NCBI GenBank assembly: GCA_026874595.1
Contig: CM049322.1
Coordinates: 52,171,386 to 52,235,385, forward strand
Source: Sipunculus nudus
Lineage: Eukaryota > Annelida > Sipuncula > Golfingiida > Sipunculidae
DNA: 64,000 nucleotides
Direction of reading: 5' to 3'
Shown here: positions 25,141 through 36,934 of the stretch, one piece after another
Numbering within the stretch: the first letter of the stretch is position 1
How the letters are laid out: each line of letters starts with the position of its first letter
The notes under the pieces: model-generated
What the model saw: the letters and a program-made list of their open reading frames with translations, nothing else
What the model was told of the DNA's origin: nothing
Database searches by the model: none
Position numbers and translations under genes: made by a program

Positions 25141-25381
25141 TGAAGTGTAACAATGGCTTTTTTATGGAAAACAGAGGTTTTTCCTTTATATCTCGAAGGA
25201 ACGAAGTCCTAATGACCCAATTTTCAGTATAGTAGGAGATTTTGGGGACATCTAATGGTATGCAAAATTTTGGAATCGTAGGTCCAACGGTTTTAAAAGT
25301 GCCCTGTTAACGGCCGGACGGACGACGGACAAAGGATCACGACTATAGCTCAGATCAGTGACTTACAGTCAGCTGAGCTAA
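23522..25381 (+). mobile_element. Helitron-like element L3 (1.86 kb, uninterrupted)
   Basis: It has the same head and body as L2. The last 240 bp are of a different subtype (GGCCGGACGGACGACGGAC, then GCTCAGATCAGTGACTTACA and GTCAGCTGAGCTAA), with a small local duplication GATCAGTGACT in the hairpin loop. Confidence 0.88.
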
Positions 25382-26090
25382 AAACTAGTCGGAGCTGGTC
25401 TCTGAGATTATTTCTGTGAAATATTGAACCCATTGGCTGAATGATTTCAGAAAAGATTTTCAAATGTTTTCTAGCTTTTTCCCAATAAAATGTAAGTTAA
25501 TGCAGATCGTGCCACTAAACAATCCCACAACATTTGATATACATGTGACAGATTTTTGGATAAAATTTGGGGATGCTAGTTCCTGCTACCGGTATTCCTC
25601 AGAAATTCTGGATTAATGTCCTGATGACCCCTGTACAGAGAATGTCAATTTGGGTGGTGCCACCAATACTTCAATTTCAAATAAGACTCTTGTCACCATC
25701 ATTTGCATAAAATTTGGAGATGATAGCACCAGCCGTTTCTGAAATTGTAATTTTAGTATCCCTTTTTCGGCCAAATGACTAAGTTAAGCTTCCTGTATCT
25801 CAGCCAAAATTCTCTGAACTGTAACCATTTGAACAATCCTGAGAAAAATTGTTTTAGGGATTATTTCTGTTAAATGTTGTATGTTTTGGCTTGACAGTTT
25901 CAGAGAAGAAGGGTTTTAAAGTGTTTTTAGTTTTTTCCCAATAAAATCTAAAGTAAATGCAGATAGCCAAAAAAAAAAAGCAAAATCTGATAGTTTTTTT
26001 ACATGACTGATTTTTTGCATAAGGTTTGGTGATGATAACTTCTGCCGTTTTTGAAATAGTATCGGTTAACTTTCAGATGATGAACAACAC
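25382..26090 (+). repeat. Two-copy module repeat (about 460-bp period)
   Basis: 'gattatttctgtgaaatattg' (25406) and 'gattatttctgttaaatgttg' (25860) begin two related stretches. Both continue through 'ttttcccaataaaatctaa', 'atgcagat' and 'ttttgcataaaatttggtga'. The module also occurs next to L1/L2 (20940-21137, 23325-23521), at 48925-49260, and beside the COG8 exons (51510-51620, 56795-56920). Confidence 0.75.
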
Positions 26091-26730
26091 TGCACCATCA
26101 CATAATCTCACAGGTTTGCTAACAAAATGGAATTCGAGGCACTGAATCCAGCTTTGTCAAAAGTTATGAACGATTTCGCAAACAGTCCTAACCATAAATA
26201 ATCTCATTCATAGTAAACTTGTAATTAGTGTTGTTATTGTTCAATGTAAACAATTTGTATGAAAATAAATAATATATTTTAAATGAAAATTTTGACTATA
26301 CAATTCATACAATAATTCTGTGACTATGAAGAGTATTTCCTCTGTGGTGTACTTGATCTATTATTGCCAAAAGCAGCGGCGTGTTAGGGCGTGTGCTCTT
26401 TTCATAGTTCATTTCAGACAAACAATCTATTGTTGGCTGCACTAAGGGTTAAAAAAAAAGTTGAGATTTTTTATTTTGGATTTCTTTTTAAGGCCACATC
26501 AATAAAAGAGGATTTACCGTAACTTATTTTATACTGTAACTTCAAGCATGGTTAAATTTGTACATATTTAGAATATATATTAATTAATACTATAAACACT
26601 CCTTAGAACAAGAAGCATTTTGGCACATTAGGTTGAACAGGTGTTTTCCAAACATCTGTGTTTTACCACACATATTCGAATCTGCATGACACCCGTTTGT
26701 TTCTTTTTATCTTGTAATTTACTGCACAAA
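26091..26730. other. Intronic AT-rich stretch, nothing recognised
   Basis: It lies inside intron 3 of the 429-residue gene. No repeat module or exon-like segment was identified. Confidence 0.5.
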
Positions 26731-27081
26731 ACAAGTGGCCCATGGACCATGAGGCTCAGCTAAATTTGACTAGGTGCTCATTTTTTTTTATTAATGTTAT
26801 TGTGTGTGAGAATAGCCTATAGCTTATGTTACTATTGTTGAAAATGGACAGCAATTTCAAATTTCAGGATTCAAAGGAGACTTGCCAAGGACCCTCCTGT
26901 ATTTCACAAAAGAAAGTTCCAAGAATAATGGACCCAATCTGTCTGGGTGCTCTAAATAATATTTCTGCTCCATAGCTCACAGAATATTAAGGTCACGATG
27001 ACCCCATTTCAGGTTTTCAAAGAGATTATCCAAGGACCTCCATCAGTGTTATGCTAGATGAGTTACAGTCACCTGAGCTGG
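26731..27081 (+). mobile_element. Short Helitron-like element (0.35 kb)
   Basis: The head ACAAGTGGCCCATGGACCAT is followed by the same 5' body as the nested element at 14821 ('taggtgctcattttttttta'). The tail is AGTTACAGTCACCTGAGCTG near 27080. It keeps only about one internal module, so it is a deletion derivative of the 3.2-kb type. Confidence 0.75.
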
Positions 27082-27340
27082 AAAAACGATTCACCAAATC
27101 ATATAATTCCAAAATAATTCTATTTTATATTAACACACACACAGTTTCCAACATAATCATAGACTGTTCATATTTTACTTAGAGGCCGATCGAGTTGGTA
27201 GATGCAATTGACCTCATCATTGAGACAGGCACACAAAGTTGGGAGTTATACAAAAATAGGAGTATGAATGGATTCTAATATAAATAGTTCTAAGCCACTA
27301 TTTTAGGTGTTAGGGTATATTACTCTTATTGGGATTGTCT
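27082..27340. other. Spacer between two mobile elements
   Basis: A short AT-rich stretch with a (CA)n-like 'aacacacacac' tract at 27132. No gene or element boundary was seen. Confidence 0.5.
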
Positions 27341-28476
27341 AACTAGTGGCCCATGGGCCATGATGCTCAGCTGAATTCAGAGAAAATTTAATCATGGGCA
27401 ACATATGACTCCCTGAGTGGAGGTCTCAAAAATAAAGAAAAAATTTGAAAAAAAAATCCAGGTGGTCCACCAGTCTGCAGGAACTGATGAACAATCCATG
27501 ATCAATATGCATGCAAAAAATCATGGCGATCAATGAATCAGTTATTCAGATCCTATAACATCTGTATCAAAATTTTAATTATTCTGGAGGGGAATTACTT
27601 TCACCATAGCTTAAAGAATATGGGTAACAAAGACCTAATTTCAGGATTCATTGAAGACATTTCATGCACTTCCTTGGATGATAAGTAAGAAAATTCTAGG
27701 TCAAACAGTGACTTTTTGTGCTCTGATAAAAGATAAGGCTTGATTTTAAATTCTTAAAAATAGTGAAAAAATGTGTAACAATTTAAAAAAATACAGTAGC
27801 ACAACCAGTCTTTAGGGAACTGATGCAACACTCCATGATCAATATGCATGCAAAAAAACATGGCTATCAGTGCATAAATTATTCAGATACTGTTGTTTTT
27901 ATATCACATTTTAATTATTCTGAGGGGTATTTACTAGCCCCATAGCTCAGAAAATTAGGGTAGCAGAGACCTTATTTTATGTTTTAAAGGAAAATTACAT
28001 GCACCTCCCTATATGTCAAGTATGAAGATTGTAGTTCAAGCAGTTATTATTTAAATTGTGCTTTGTTAACAGATGAGGCTTTATTTGAAGGTCCCAAAAA
28101 CAGAGAAAATAATGTGTAAAAATTTGAAAAATACAGGTGCAACCAGTCTACAGGAACTGATGAAACACTCCATGATCAATATGCATGCAAAGAATCATGG
28201 TGATCAATGCATTAATCATTCAGATACCGGAGCCTTTGTATCAAATTTTTAATTATTCCATGGCCCCATATCTCAGAGGATTTAGGTAACAGAGACTTAA
28301 TTTTGATTTTTCAAAGGACATTTTTCTTGGACCTTCCTGGATGTAAAGTAAGAAGATTCTAGGTCCAGTGGTAACAGTTTGTGCCCTGTTAAATGCCAGA
28401 CAGCTGGAAAGACGGACCAAAGAAGGACAAAGGGTGATGGCTATAGCTCAGTTGACTTTCAGTCAGCTGAGTTAAA
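27341..28476 (+). mobile_element. Helitron-like element with three ~330-bp modules (1.1 kb)
   Basis: The head is AACTAGTGGCCCATGGGCCA. Module marks 'ccagtctgcaggaactgatg', 'ccatgatcaatatgcatgc' and 'attattctgaggggta' recur near 27470, 27810 and 28145. The tail is GACAGCTGGAAAGACGGACC, 'ggctatagctcagttgactt' and CAGTCAGCTGAGTTAAAA. Confidence 0.8.
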
Positions 28477-29456
28477 ATTCATAAGTTGGGCTTGCCTATG
28501 GTGAAGCATGGTGGGGATTGTGCCTGGCTATCAGCTGTTACATAGGCCTATTCCTGCAACAGAATGACCAAGTTTGTTACAATTTTACAATTTACAAGCA
28601 CTTGTTGGTAAAGTTACTAATATAGCATATATTTATACATAAGTAAAATAAAGAATGTGTAAAAAGCCAAAAGATTCATTTGCCACCTCGTTTTACCCTG
28701 CTGAACTGTGTGTCAAGCATGTGGCACGCGCCCTTAGTTGTTGATTGCGCAATAATGTCCTTGCGGGGCAATAAACCTGAATGACCTCATGCCTTGCTAT
28801 ATCGAGCTCACACCTTAGATGTGATCTATCACACCTTTGTCTCACAACTGGGTCTGCTGTAAGTAAGTGGCCAAAACATGCTCTAATATAAAACTAGCTA
28901 CATATTTTTACACTCTTAGCTTTCAGTTCATTTGATTCAAACTTAAGGAGTATTCTTACAAGGGATAAACTTCACACTAAAGTGCGTCATTAACTCATTT
29001 CACGGCAAAGACTGGAGTGGGGATTTTGGTCACCATTTACACATCTTTCCTGCTTTTGAATGATTTTATGCACTGTTATAATACAAATAATTCAATTTCA
29101 TGCAGAGAGACTATTTTTATAAATGGACTACTACTCATCTGCAAAAAACTTATTGATTTATGAGAATTCTTGCTGAAAACTTCTGATCAATAAATGACAT
29201 GCATATCCATGCTTTTCAATTGGGAAAACATAATAAATGACAGGTGTGCATGTTCTTGGCCATGAATTCAGAACATTTTAAGTGTTTTTCTTTGTCTGAA
29301 TGAATCACATGATAAAGGTGCTTGTACCTGTTCTCAAGTATAGACTCCTGTACTTGAACTTGTACTCAAGTAAGCCTAAAACATTCAGCACTTGTACTTA
29401 TCAAAAGTTGAAGTACATTTACTGATGTACAGACCCCCTGTAATTCACCAAAGTCT
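28477..29456. other. Intronic stretch, nothing firmly recognised
   Basis: No repeat family copy or exon was found. A short self-similar patch at 29318-29400 is rich in ACTTGTACT/AGTACAAG-like words and could fold. A lone family tail word (GTCAGCTGAGTTAAAA) ends it at about 29470. Confidence 0.45.
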
Positions 29457-29493
29457 GGTCAGCTGAGTTAAAAAAAGATTAAAGTTGACTTAC

Positions 29494-29625
29494 TGAGTGT
29501 GCTGATTGAGCGCCAGGTCACGGTGGTGGGCCAGTTGGCTGGTCTGAGGTGGGGCTGGTAAATTTTCTTTTTGTTTGGGTTGAAAAGTTCTCGTAGGCAT
29601 TTCTGCATGCAGTCTGCACTAACAC
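29494..29625 (-). CDS. Coding exon 3 of the 429-residue gene (132 nt, phase 1-1)
   Basis: The acceptor is a T-run then TTTTTGCAG, with AG at 29627-29626. The donor is GTAAGT at 29493-29488. It encodes a compact, non-repetitive segment with two Cys (ADCMQKCLRELFNP), a KKK stretch, and PHLRPANWP followed by TWRSISTL. This is the most conserved-looking part of the protein. The surrounding ORF 29944-29468 includes intronic repeat sequence and is not itself a gene. Joining to the exon at 13547 gives LK|RSESVKVV in frame. Confidence 0.8.
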
Positions 29626-30010
29626 CTGCAAAAAAAAAATACACAATCAAATGATGAGAAAAGAAGTGGTTGTATAGCAAACTACAATAAACAAAAGACC
29701 CAGGGACCATAGTGCTCAGCTTTAAATTTGTCCAAGAGAAAACAAATTGCCCATGAATCACAGTACTCAGCTGAAATGTAGCAGAATGCAGGATACAGAA
29801 AAAGAAAATATACTCAGCTGTTGGGCTGCTGAAATCTGGCCAGTATTTATATTTAGCTCCATCTAGGGAGGTGGGGGGGGGGGGGGTGCATGTTTTTATA
29901 ATGCTTTTGCAGACATTGGTTTGTTTGTTAGCAACATTACTCAAAATGTCATCAACAGATTTTGATGCATGACATTTTCGGGATCTCTCAGCAATGATAC
30001 CAGGAGCAGC
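29626..30010 (+). other. Two decayed element heads and a poly-G tract
   Basis: ACAAAAGACCCAGGGACCAT (29691) and AACAAATTGCCCATGAATCA (29740), each followed by CTCAGCT, are decayed heads of the Helitron-like family without matching tails. A run of about 15 G sits at 29873-29887. Confidence 0.5.
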
Positions 30011-30299
30011 TGATCAAATTGTGGAAGTGATCCAGGTTACTATCTGGATCCCGGAATTTTTTAAAAGCAAAATGCTGCATTTCTGACAACGCCACATGCA
30101 GGTTGTGCCTTGGCAAAGATCTGTGCAAATTTCTAGTATCCGAATAATTTACTCAAAAAATTTCGTTTCATTAAGAAAATCACCCCAGCTGAACATTCAG
30201 GAGTAAATATTTAATTCCAATATTTGAAGAATGACCCTTATTGTTATCTGTTGAGGTATCAAAAAAAAGTTTAAAAGAACACCGCAAATGTGCATAGTA

Positions 30300-30828
30300 G
30301 TCTTATAGCTGTTGATATCTGACTTCATTAAATGTGTGAATTTTGATGAAAATGTAATTCAGGTTTCAAAATCTGTTGGTTATTATGTATTATGAGTTTC
30401 AAGAAATTCCTAAGGATTTTTGATAAGTTACCACTGTGCCTCCAAAATGCAGTGACCTCTGACCTCATTATATATGTGTGAATTTTGATGAGAATATAAT
30501 TCAGGTGAGAAACTCTATGGGTAAATATATATAATGAGTTTCATGAAAATCTGTGAATAGGTTATTTGTTAAGTCACCAAGGTGCCTCAAAAGTGCAGTG
30601 AGCACTGCAATTACCTCATTAAATATGCGTGGATTTCGAGGAAATCTAACCCAAGCAAGATATATTATTGATTGACTTTTCATGTAATCTATTGGTAAGT
30701 AGTTATGGAGAGTTTGATGAAAATCAATTGAAGCCCTGGTAGGTTTTTTTTGGCGACACATAAAGTTAATGGACAGACAGGAGGTAAACCATAATACTCC
30801 TATCATAAGACGGGCGTATAAAAACAAA
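30300..30828 (+). repeat. Three-copy 140-150-bp repeat with a distinct terminal motif
   Basis: 'cattaaatgtgtgaattttg' and its variants begin at about 30328, 30467 and 30617. Each is followed by 'gatgaaaatgtaattcagg' and 'atgagtttcatgaaaatc'-like words. The block ends at 30755-30828 with 'acataaagttaatggacaga', 'ccataatactcctatcataa' and GACGGGCGTATAAAAAC, a terminus unlike the main family. Confidence 0.75.
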
Positions 30829-31129
30829 CCTATTAGAATTCCACTCTGCTGGACACCATAAATTCAATTTTAAGCTGGCCAGGTGGTTTATCAAATCAGG
30901 GTCATTTGGAATAATAACTTTCAAAATAGTCAAAATAATTTCTGAAATTATATTTATTTTATATCCTATTGATTTTTATGTAAAAGACAATGCAAATGGC
31001 TTTCAACTCTTCTGCAGCAGAGAATCCCAGCTACTGGGTATTCCTCAATTCATGTGCTAACTTAGGGACCTGAGCACTTGTGTAACATAAGACTGCATGT
31101 ATAATCACATTTGAATAATTTCTATAAAT
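30829..31129. other. Intronic spacer
   Basis: AT-rich, with no module or exon recognised. Confidence 0.45.
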
Positions 31130-31455
31130 TTAACAGGTGCTCCAATCAGTCTGCAGGATCTGATTAAACATTCATTAATGAATGTGCATGCAAAGAATCA
31201 CGGTGATCATTCCATAAGTTGTTCAGATACTGGAGCTTTTGTATCAAATTTGTTATAATTCTGGATGATGCTTGGGGCCCCACAGATCAGAGGATATGGG
31301 CAAAAGACTTTTCCAAGGATATTTTTCATCCAGGTCCATTGATTACAATATGTGCCTGGTTAATGGACAGACGGACAGATAGACGGAGAGCTAGACAGAA
31401 GGACGGCAGGGACAAAAGACTGAAAACTAAAGCTCAGATGATTCACCTGTTAGGT
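31130..31455 (+). mobile_element. Fragment of a Helitron-like element (one ~330-bp module plus tail)
   Basis: It contains 'agtctgcaggatctgattaa', 'atgtgcatgcaaagaatcac', GGACAGACGGACAGATAGAC and a decayed tail ('aaagctcagatgattcacct'). The ORF at 31219-31485 is a translation of this repeat. Confidence 0.65.
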
Positions 31456-33590
31456 CTCTACAACAAAGCTATCAAGATGGTGTAATTAAATATAAGATAC
31501 CAAAAACCCGGCTAAGCAACCATTTTCTCCTCAGATTTGAGAGATATTTGCACAGATGGATGGATGAGAAGCAAGAACAACTGCAGATGGTCTTACCAGT
31601 CTCAGACACAAGATGGAGGTATCCAAGATCTATTGACATGCACAATATCAGGCCAATATATATACAGCAAATCACCCCTTAGAAAAGGGCTTTAATTAAA
31701 ACTTTAAAAATGGTGAGGTAGGTGGTGCAACCTGTGTAGTTCACAAGATAACTCTCCAAGATGTATGTACAAGCCAAATTTCAGGCCATAACATTAAACA
31801 ACTCCTGAGATATGAGCAATGGTGGGACCAACAACTTAAAAGGAACTCATGAAACACTCCATGACCAATTTGCATGATGAACCATGGTAAACAATGCATT
31901 ATTTATTTAAATTATCAAGTTTTTAATTATTCTGGGTGTATTTATTAGCCTTACAGCTCGGAGGATATGGGGAACAAATTTCTAATTCAAGGTTTCCATG
32001 GAGATTTTTCATGGACCTCCCTGGATGTCAAGTAAGAAGCTTCCAGGTCCAGCAGTTAAGATTTATGCCTGGTTAATGCACAAACAGACAAATAGATGAA
32101 CAGATAGACGAACAACAAAAGATCCCTAAAAAACAAAAATGTTTTCTGCTCTCATTTGTCTTGTATTTTTAGAGCCTTGTAGGGAACTCTTTTTTGATTT
32201 TCACAAGAGAGCCAGGGGTCTAATGTTCACTCTGTGAATTACTGTGCATGATGGCAGTCGATAAAAACAGAAAAAAAGTGAATGTGAAAATACCATTCAT
32301 TTCTTTCCTAGTGGATCGACACTGTTCTATTGCACAAGGTAGGGGAGCCACCTGTCTGGTTTACGAAAAAACTTTCTAAAATGGATGCACATGCCGATTT
32401 CAAACCAATGTTCCCTAGATATTAGCAACTTTCACCCACAGCAAATGTACAGATGGATGGCATGTAAAAAAGATTGCAGATGGCGCCACCAGTCTTGGAG
32501 GTTTTCAAGATCTATGGATATTCACAAGATCAGGTTAATACTGCAAATCACTCCTCAGTAAAATGGCATTAAGTTATTGTACGAAAACAGGAAGCTAGGT
32601 GGCACCACCTGTCTGGTGTACGAGAAAACATTTGAGGATGGAAGGACATGCCAAAATTTCGGACCAATTCCTTCAACCACTTCTGAGATATGAGCATACA
32701 CCCAAAGAAAATGTACCAATGGACGCTATGGAAAAAGGATTGCAGATGGCGCCACCAGTCTTGAGTACATGATGGAGGAGTCCAAGATCTATGAATATGC
32801 ACAATTTTAGCTCAATACGCTAAACCACTCCTGAGATAAGGGCTGTTATCTAAAAGATACCCAGGTTTGTACTACACAGAAAGGATTGCTTCATTGTTAC
32901 ACACAATAACATAGGTGTTGGAACAAGTATGCCGGGTTTTGGAAAAGATCAGTCCAAGGGTCACAAAGGAGACTGTTTTTGCGGATTATAATAAATACAT
33001 ACTTAAAGACATATCTTGGAAAAAGCAGAAAAGACCATTACAGCCTGCCGTGGCACCCCCTGCAGATCAAAATCATTTAGCAGTCACATGATCAATATTC
33101 CTATGAAATTCAATATTCCTATGAAATTTGATACTGAAGGCTGCAGCAGTTCCTAAGATATTTGGTAAAAGACAATACATGTATGGAAACACATCAAGTT
33201 GTCAAATTTTGTGATCGACACATTTTGAAGTTCCATAGAGATGCCATCTTGAAATGACTTGACTGAATTTATACTCAAATTTTTCCCCTTCCTCTAAGGA
33301 ACTTTTGCCTATGATATGAAGGCGAAAATATTTATACTTTATGACTTATCATGGAAGAAGTGAAAAAGTTCATTTTGGCCCGCAGAAACTAGGTCAACAT
33401 AGGTAGCATCCCCAGAAGCTTATTTTTGCTTATTCATCCCATGATCAGTAATTCTGAAGGCAGTTTCATGAAGGCAGCTGCTGTGGCTGTTGATATATTT
33501 GGTAACAGATGGTGGACAGTGGACAGTTGACAGTGGACGGCATACGCTGCGCCATGGCATACGTTCACAGAGAGAACTAAAAATATTTAA
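31456..33590 (+). repeat. Mosaic of ~300-bp diverged modules
   Basis: Modules with 'ccaagatctatg.atatgcac', 'ctcctgagataagggc', 'ggtggcaccacctgtctggt' and 'gcagatggcgccaccagtct' recur near 31560-31860, 32330-32560 and 32560-32880. 31860-32130 is a ~330-bp-type module. 33000-33560 is a further two-copy set ending GGACAGTGGACAGTTGACAG and GGCATACGCTGCGCCATGGC. A relative of the 300-bp module lies at 43265-43545. Confidence 0.65.
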
Positions 33591-34920
33591 TCAAGGGACC
33601 CATGGGTCATGGCGCTCAGCTGATCATGATTGGACTATAAATGTATCACCATTGTGATACTATATTGAGTCAATAAAGCTTATGAATATCAAGGTCATTT
33701 TGGGTTTTTATAAAGGAATATAATGTAATATGTGAGTAAATGATATATGAAATAACATGACTGATGGATAAATATGGAGTAAAATATTGTTGTTTATTTT
33801 TTATTAATTTGGGAGGGGTTGAAAAAAGCAATTTATTTGAGCAAATATAAATGCAATGACTGCATACTAAGCAGTGGTATAATGATGCTATTTGTTGAAG
33901 GATCTTCAGTGTATGGAAAACTGCAAGATTTCAATTTGACAGATATAAGGTTGTGATTAACTATGCTGATGAGGGGATTTATGAATTTGTGACTGTATGA
34001 CATGATACCTCTTCGGTCTTGACAAGGTACATTATTTTGATCCCCACTATGTCTACATATTACACAATATTAACATAATTTCTGGCATGTACATATGTAC
34101 CTATGAACAAACAGTCAACAGTACTGAAACACCTGGAAGATTAAAATATTAAAAATATGATGAAATGTAGATAAAGTTTGAGAGGAAGAGGTAATCTAGG
34201 CCATGGTAGGTTGATATGAATGAAGAAATTGTTGCAAATAATATTTTGAGATCTGACCATGCGTTTCCATTGGTTACCTTTTTGATAAGCTGTTGCCAGT
34301 TCAACAGTTTACACATTTGAGATCCAATTTATTTAGTAAACCTTTTTTTATCAATTTTATGATATGTATACAGTTGCCAAAACATCCTCACTCCACAGCT
34401 AGGTGCAATGACTTGATTTGGGGGGGGGGGGGGATGTTATGATCAGAGTTACAATGCCTCTGTCTCTCTGTAGATGTTTTCTTTAATTATTAAATTTTAG
34501 GCTATAGCCATAGAACTATTGTTCACAGTGCCAAGGAGCAAGGACTCAGTGGGATGAAGAAGGGGATGGTGAGATCGAGTTACAACACCCTTGCATATAC
34601 ATACAGAATAAGAAATTTAATTCAACAGTGCTTATAAGAAAAAAAGTTTTTTTCATGATCATTAAATGTATAAAACAGGCAGAAAAATGGAGAAACAAAG
34701 CAAATCATTTTCCCCCATTCTACTGAGCCGGGAAAAAATTAACAATATTTGCATTAATTCCTTTTTTTCATTACATAATTTTTTTCCAGGTTTACAAATG
34801 TTACTATAAATTTACAGTATAACATATAATTGTGATTGTGAATATTTGAGTTGATTCACATTTCTAAATTGAATCAACATTTAAAGCTAATGTATCTAGT
34901 TTATAGTACCTGTCAACAGA

Positions 34921-35108
34921 ATGGGATGGAGAGAGGAAGGGAGGCAAGTAGGGTGAAAGAGAGAGAGAGAAAGAGAAAGAAAGATGGAGAAAGAGAAAAA
35001 GCAGTAGAGAGAGAGCTAGACTGTCATGGAGAGGGAGAGAGGGAGAAAGAGAGAGAGAAAGAGAGAGCTAGACTGTCAGAGAGAGAGAAAGAGAGAAAGA
35101 AAGAGAGG
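34921..35108 (+). repeat. Purine-rich (GA)n/(GAAA)n tract
   Basis: About 190 bp of almost pure A/G on the + strand is broken by two 'gctagactgtca' words. It gives the charged ORF at 34851-35117, which is a simple-sequence artefact. Confidence 0.93.
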
Positions 35109-36934
35109 CTCTGGTAATTATACTGCCTGACCCAGCCTGACCCAGATACTCACAGAGGCAGTAGGTCAGACCTGAAGGTGTCATGTAACAGCCTAGTATA
35201 CAGAATTTGTACTGACCTGATGTAAACAATCAAGACATGGTGCTTGAAAACTTGAATGAAATCTACAGTTTTTGATCAATTGGTTTTAAATTTCAGATTT
35301 TAACATATGAAATTCTTATGTGTACATGCTGTGAAAATAAAATCAGCACTAATAGGTAAAATGTGAATATTTATATTTTTAAATGGCATTAGCTATGAAA
35401 CTAATAGTTGTTTAAAAAAGTGTCCAAGGATCAAAACACTCAATATATTATATCAGGAGCAAACTGGACTTGGGAATGTTTAATTTTATTAAGTAAAATA
35501 AAGGATCAGTAATTTAAATTTTGATTATTTAGCCAGTGTCATGTAAGAACTGATACAACCATGGATTATTAGTCAAACATATTAAAAACTTTAATGAGCA
35601 CTTGTTTGAGTAATATTTTATATTTTTGACATATTTATTTATTTTTTAAATTTATTAATAAATATAACCAACAAGTTAAATACCTGGAAAAGACCTGGAA
35701 ATTTAGATTAATTTAATATATTCAACTGCATCCTTGTCTATCATTATCTTGCTTCATATAATCCCTTATAGTAAACAACAATTTTATTTAATTATTTATT
35801 TTTCATTTTTATGGTTGAACTGAAAAATACCCAATGGTGACTGCATGGTGTCATTTGAAATACAATTTTGGCCATTCATGGAAGATCCGTAAATGATGAG
35901 TAATTGCAAGGTAATTCCCTGTAACTCATTAACTATAACATTCCTTTTCAATTTTTTTCAAGTTCTTATCATAAACCAATAATTAAAATAAAAGTTTATT
36001 GTTATGTTTATGGCCAAAACAAATACTAGAGGAGGGGGTTGGACAGTTAGATCCAGCTGAAGCCACCAAGGAGCTGGCTGGCTACACAGTGCCTTGCTTC
36101 AAGCATGCATAATTGGCCTGAAAGGTCAATGCGGGGACATACAGAGGGGCTTCAGTACAGCCTAGTGTGATATGGTCCCATAAAAACTTTCATAAAAGCT
36201 AGTTTTTGATCAATTCCCAATATAACTTCAGAATTTAGAAGCTCAAATCCTTATGTGTGCAAGACATGAAAATTGAATCAACAGTGCTTACTGGTACAGG
36301 GAAAAAACATGCCATGGCCAAAGTTGGGCAAAATTTAAGGTACTGATTTTATATTTATGCTAATAACTTGTAAAATTTGAAAAATTCAGAACTAATTTTG
36401 GAAATACAATTGAATCTTGATTAAATAATGTTATATCACTGGCAAAACATTTCTAAGTTCAGCAATTCTCATGATAAGGGAGTAAATATATTTCTTGATT
36501 TTTTACAAAGTGCATTATGTTTGGGCCCATAACTTAAAACAATTACGCAATACTGACATCATTTCTAGCCATGTACATATAGAGTGTATAGAAGAACATG
36601 TATATTATATGTGGTCAAAGTCAGATCAGTGGTTTTGATATTAGGTGGTCTTGAAGTGTAACAAAGGGTTTTTAATCGAAAATTGAAGTTTTTTCTTATT
36701 ATCTAGAAGGAATGCAGTTCTAGTGACCAAACCTTTTGGTATGCATGGTAGAGGATTTGGGGGACATCTAACAGTATGCCAAATTTTTGGAGCTGAGAGC
36801 TGGCCTAGGAAGTTTGAGAGCTGAGCTCTAGCAAACTGCATAAAATCTAATACTTTATTACTTGAATAAAACCTACAGTTTTTGATCAACTGGTTTCTAA
36901 TTTCAGATGTTAATAGATGAAATGCTGAGAAAAA

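Noticed and set aside
29468-29944. 158-residue minus-strand ORF as a stand-alone protein
   Set aside because: Only 29494-29625 between good splice sites looks coding. The upstream part reads through a poly-G tract and two decayed element heads.
34851-35117. Charged Arg/Glu/Lys-rich ORF
   Set aside because: It is a direct translation of a GA-rich simple repeat.
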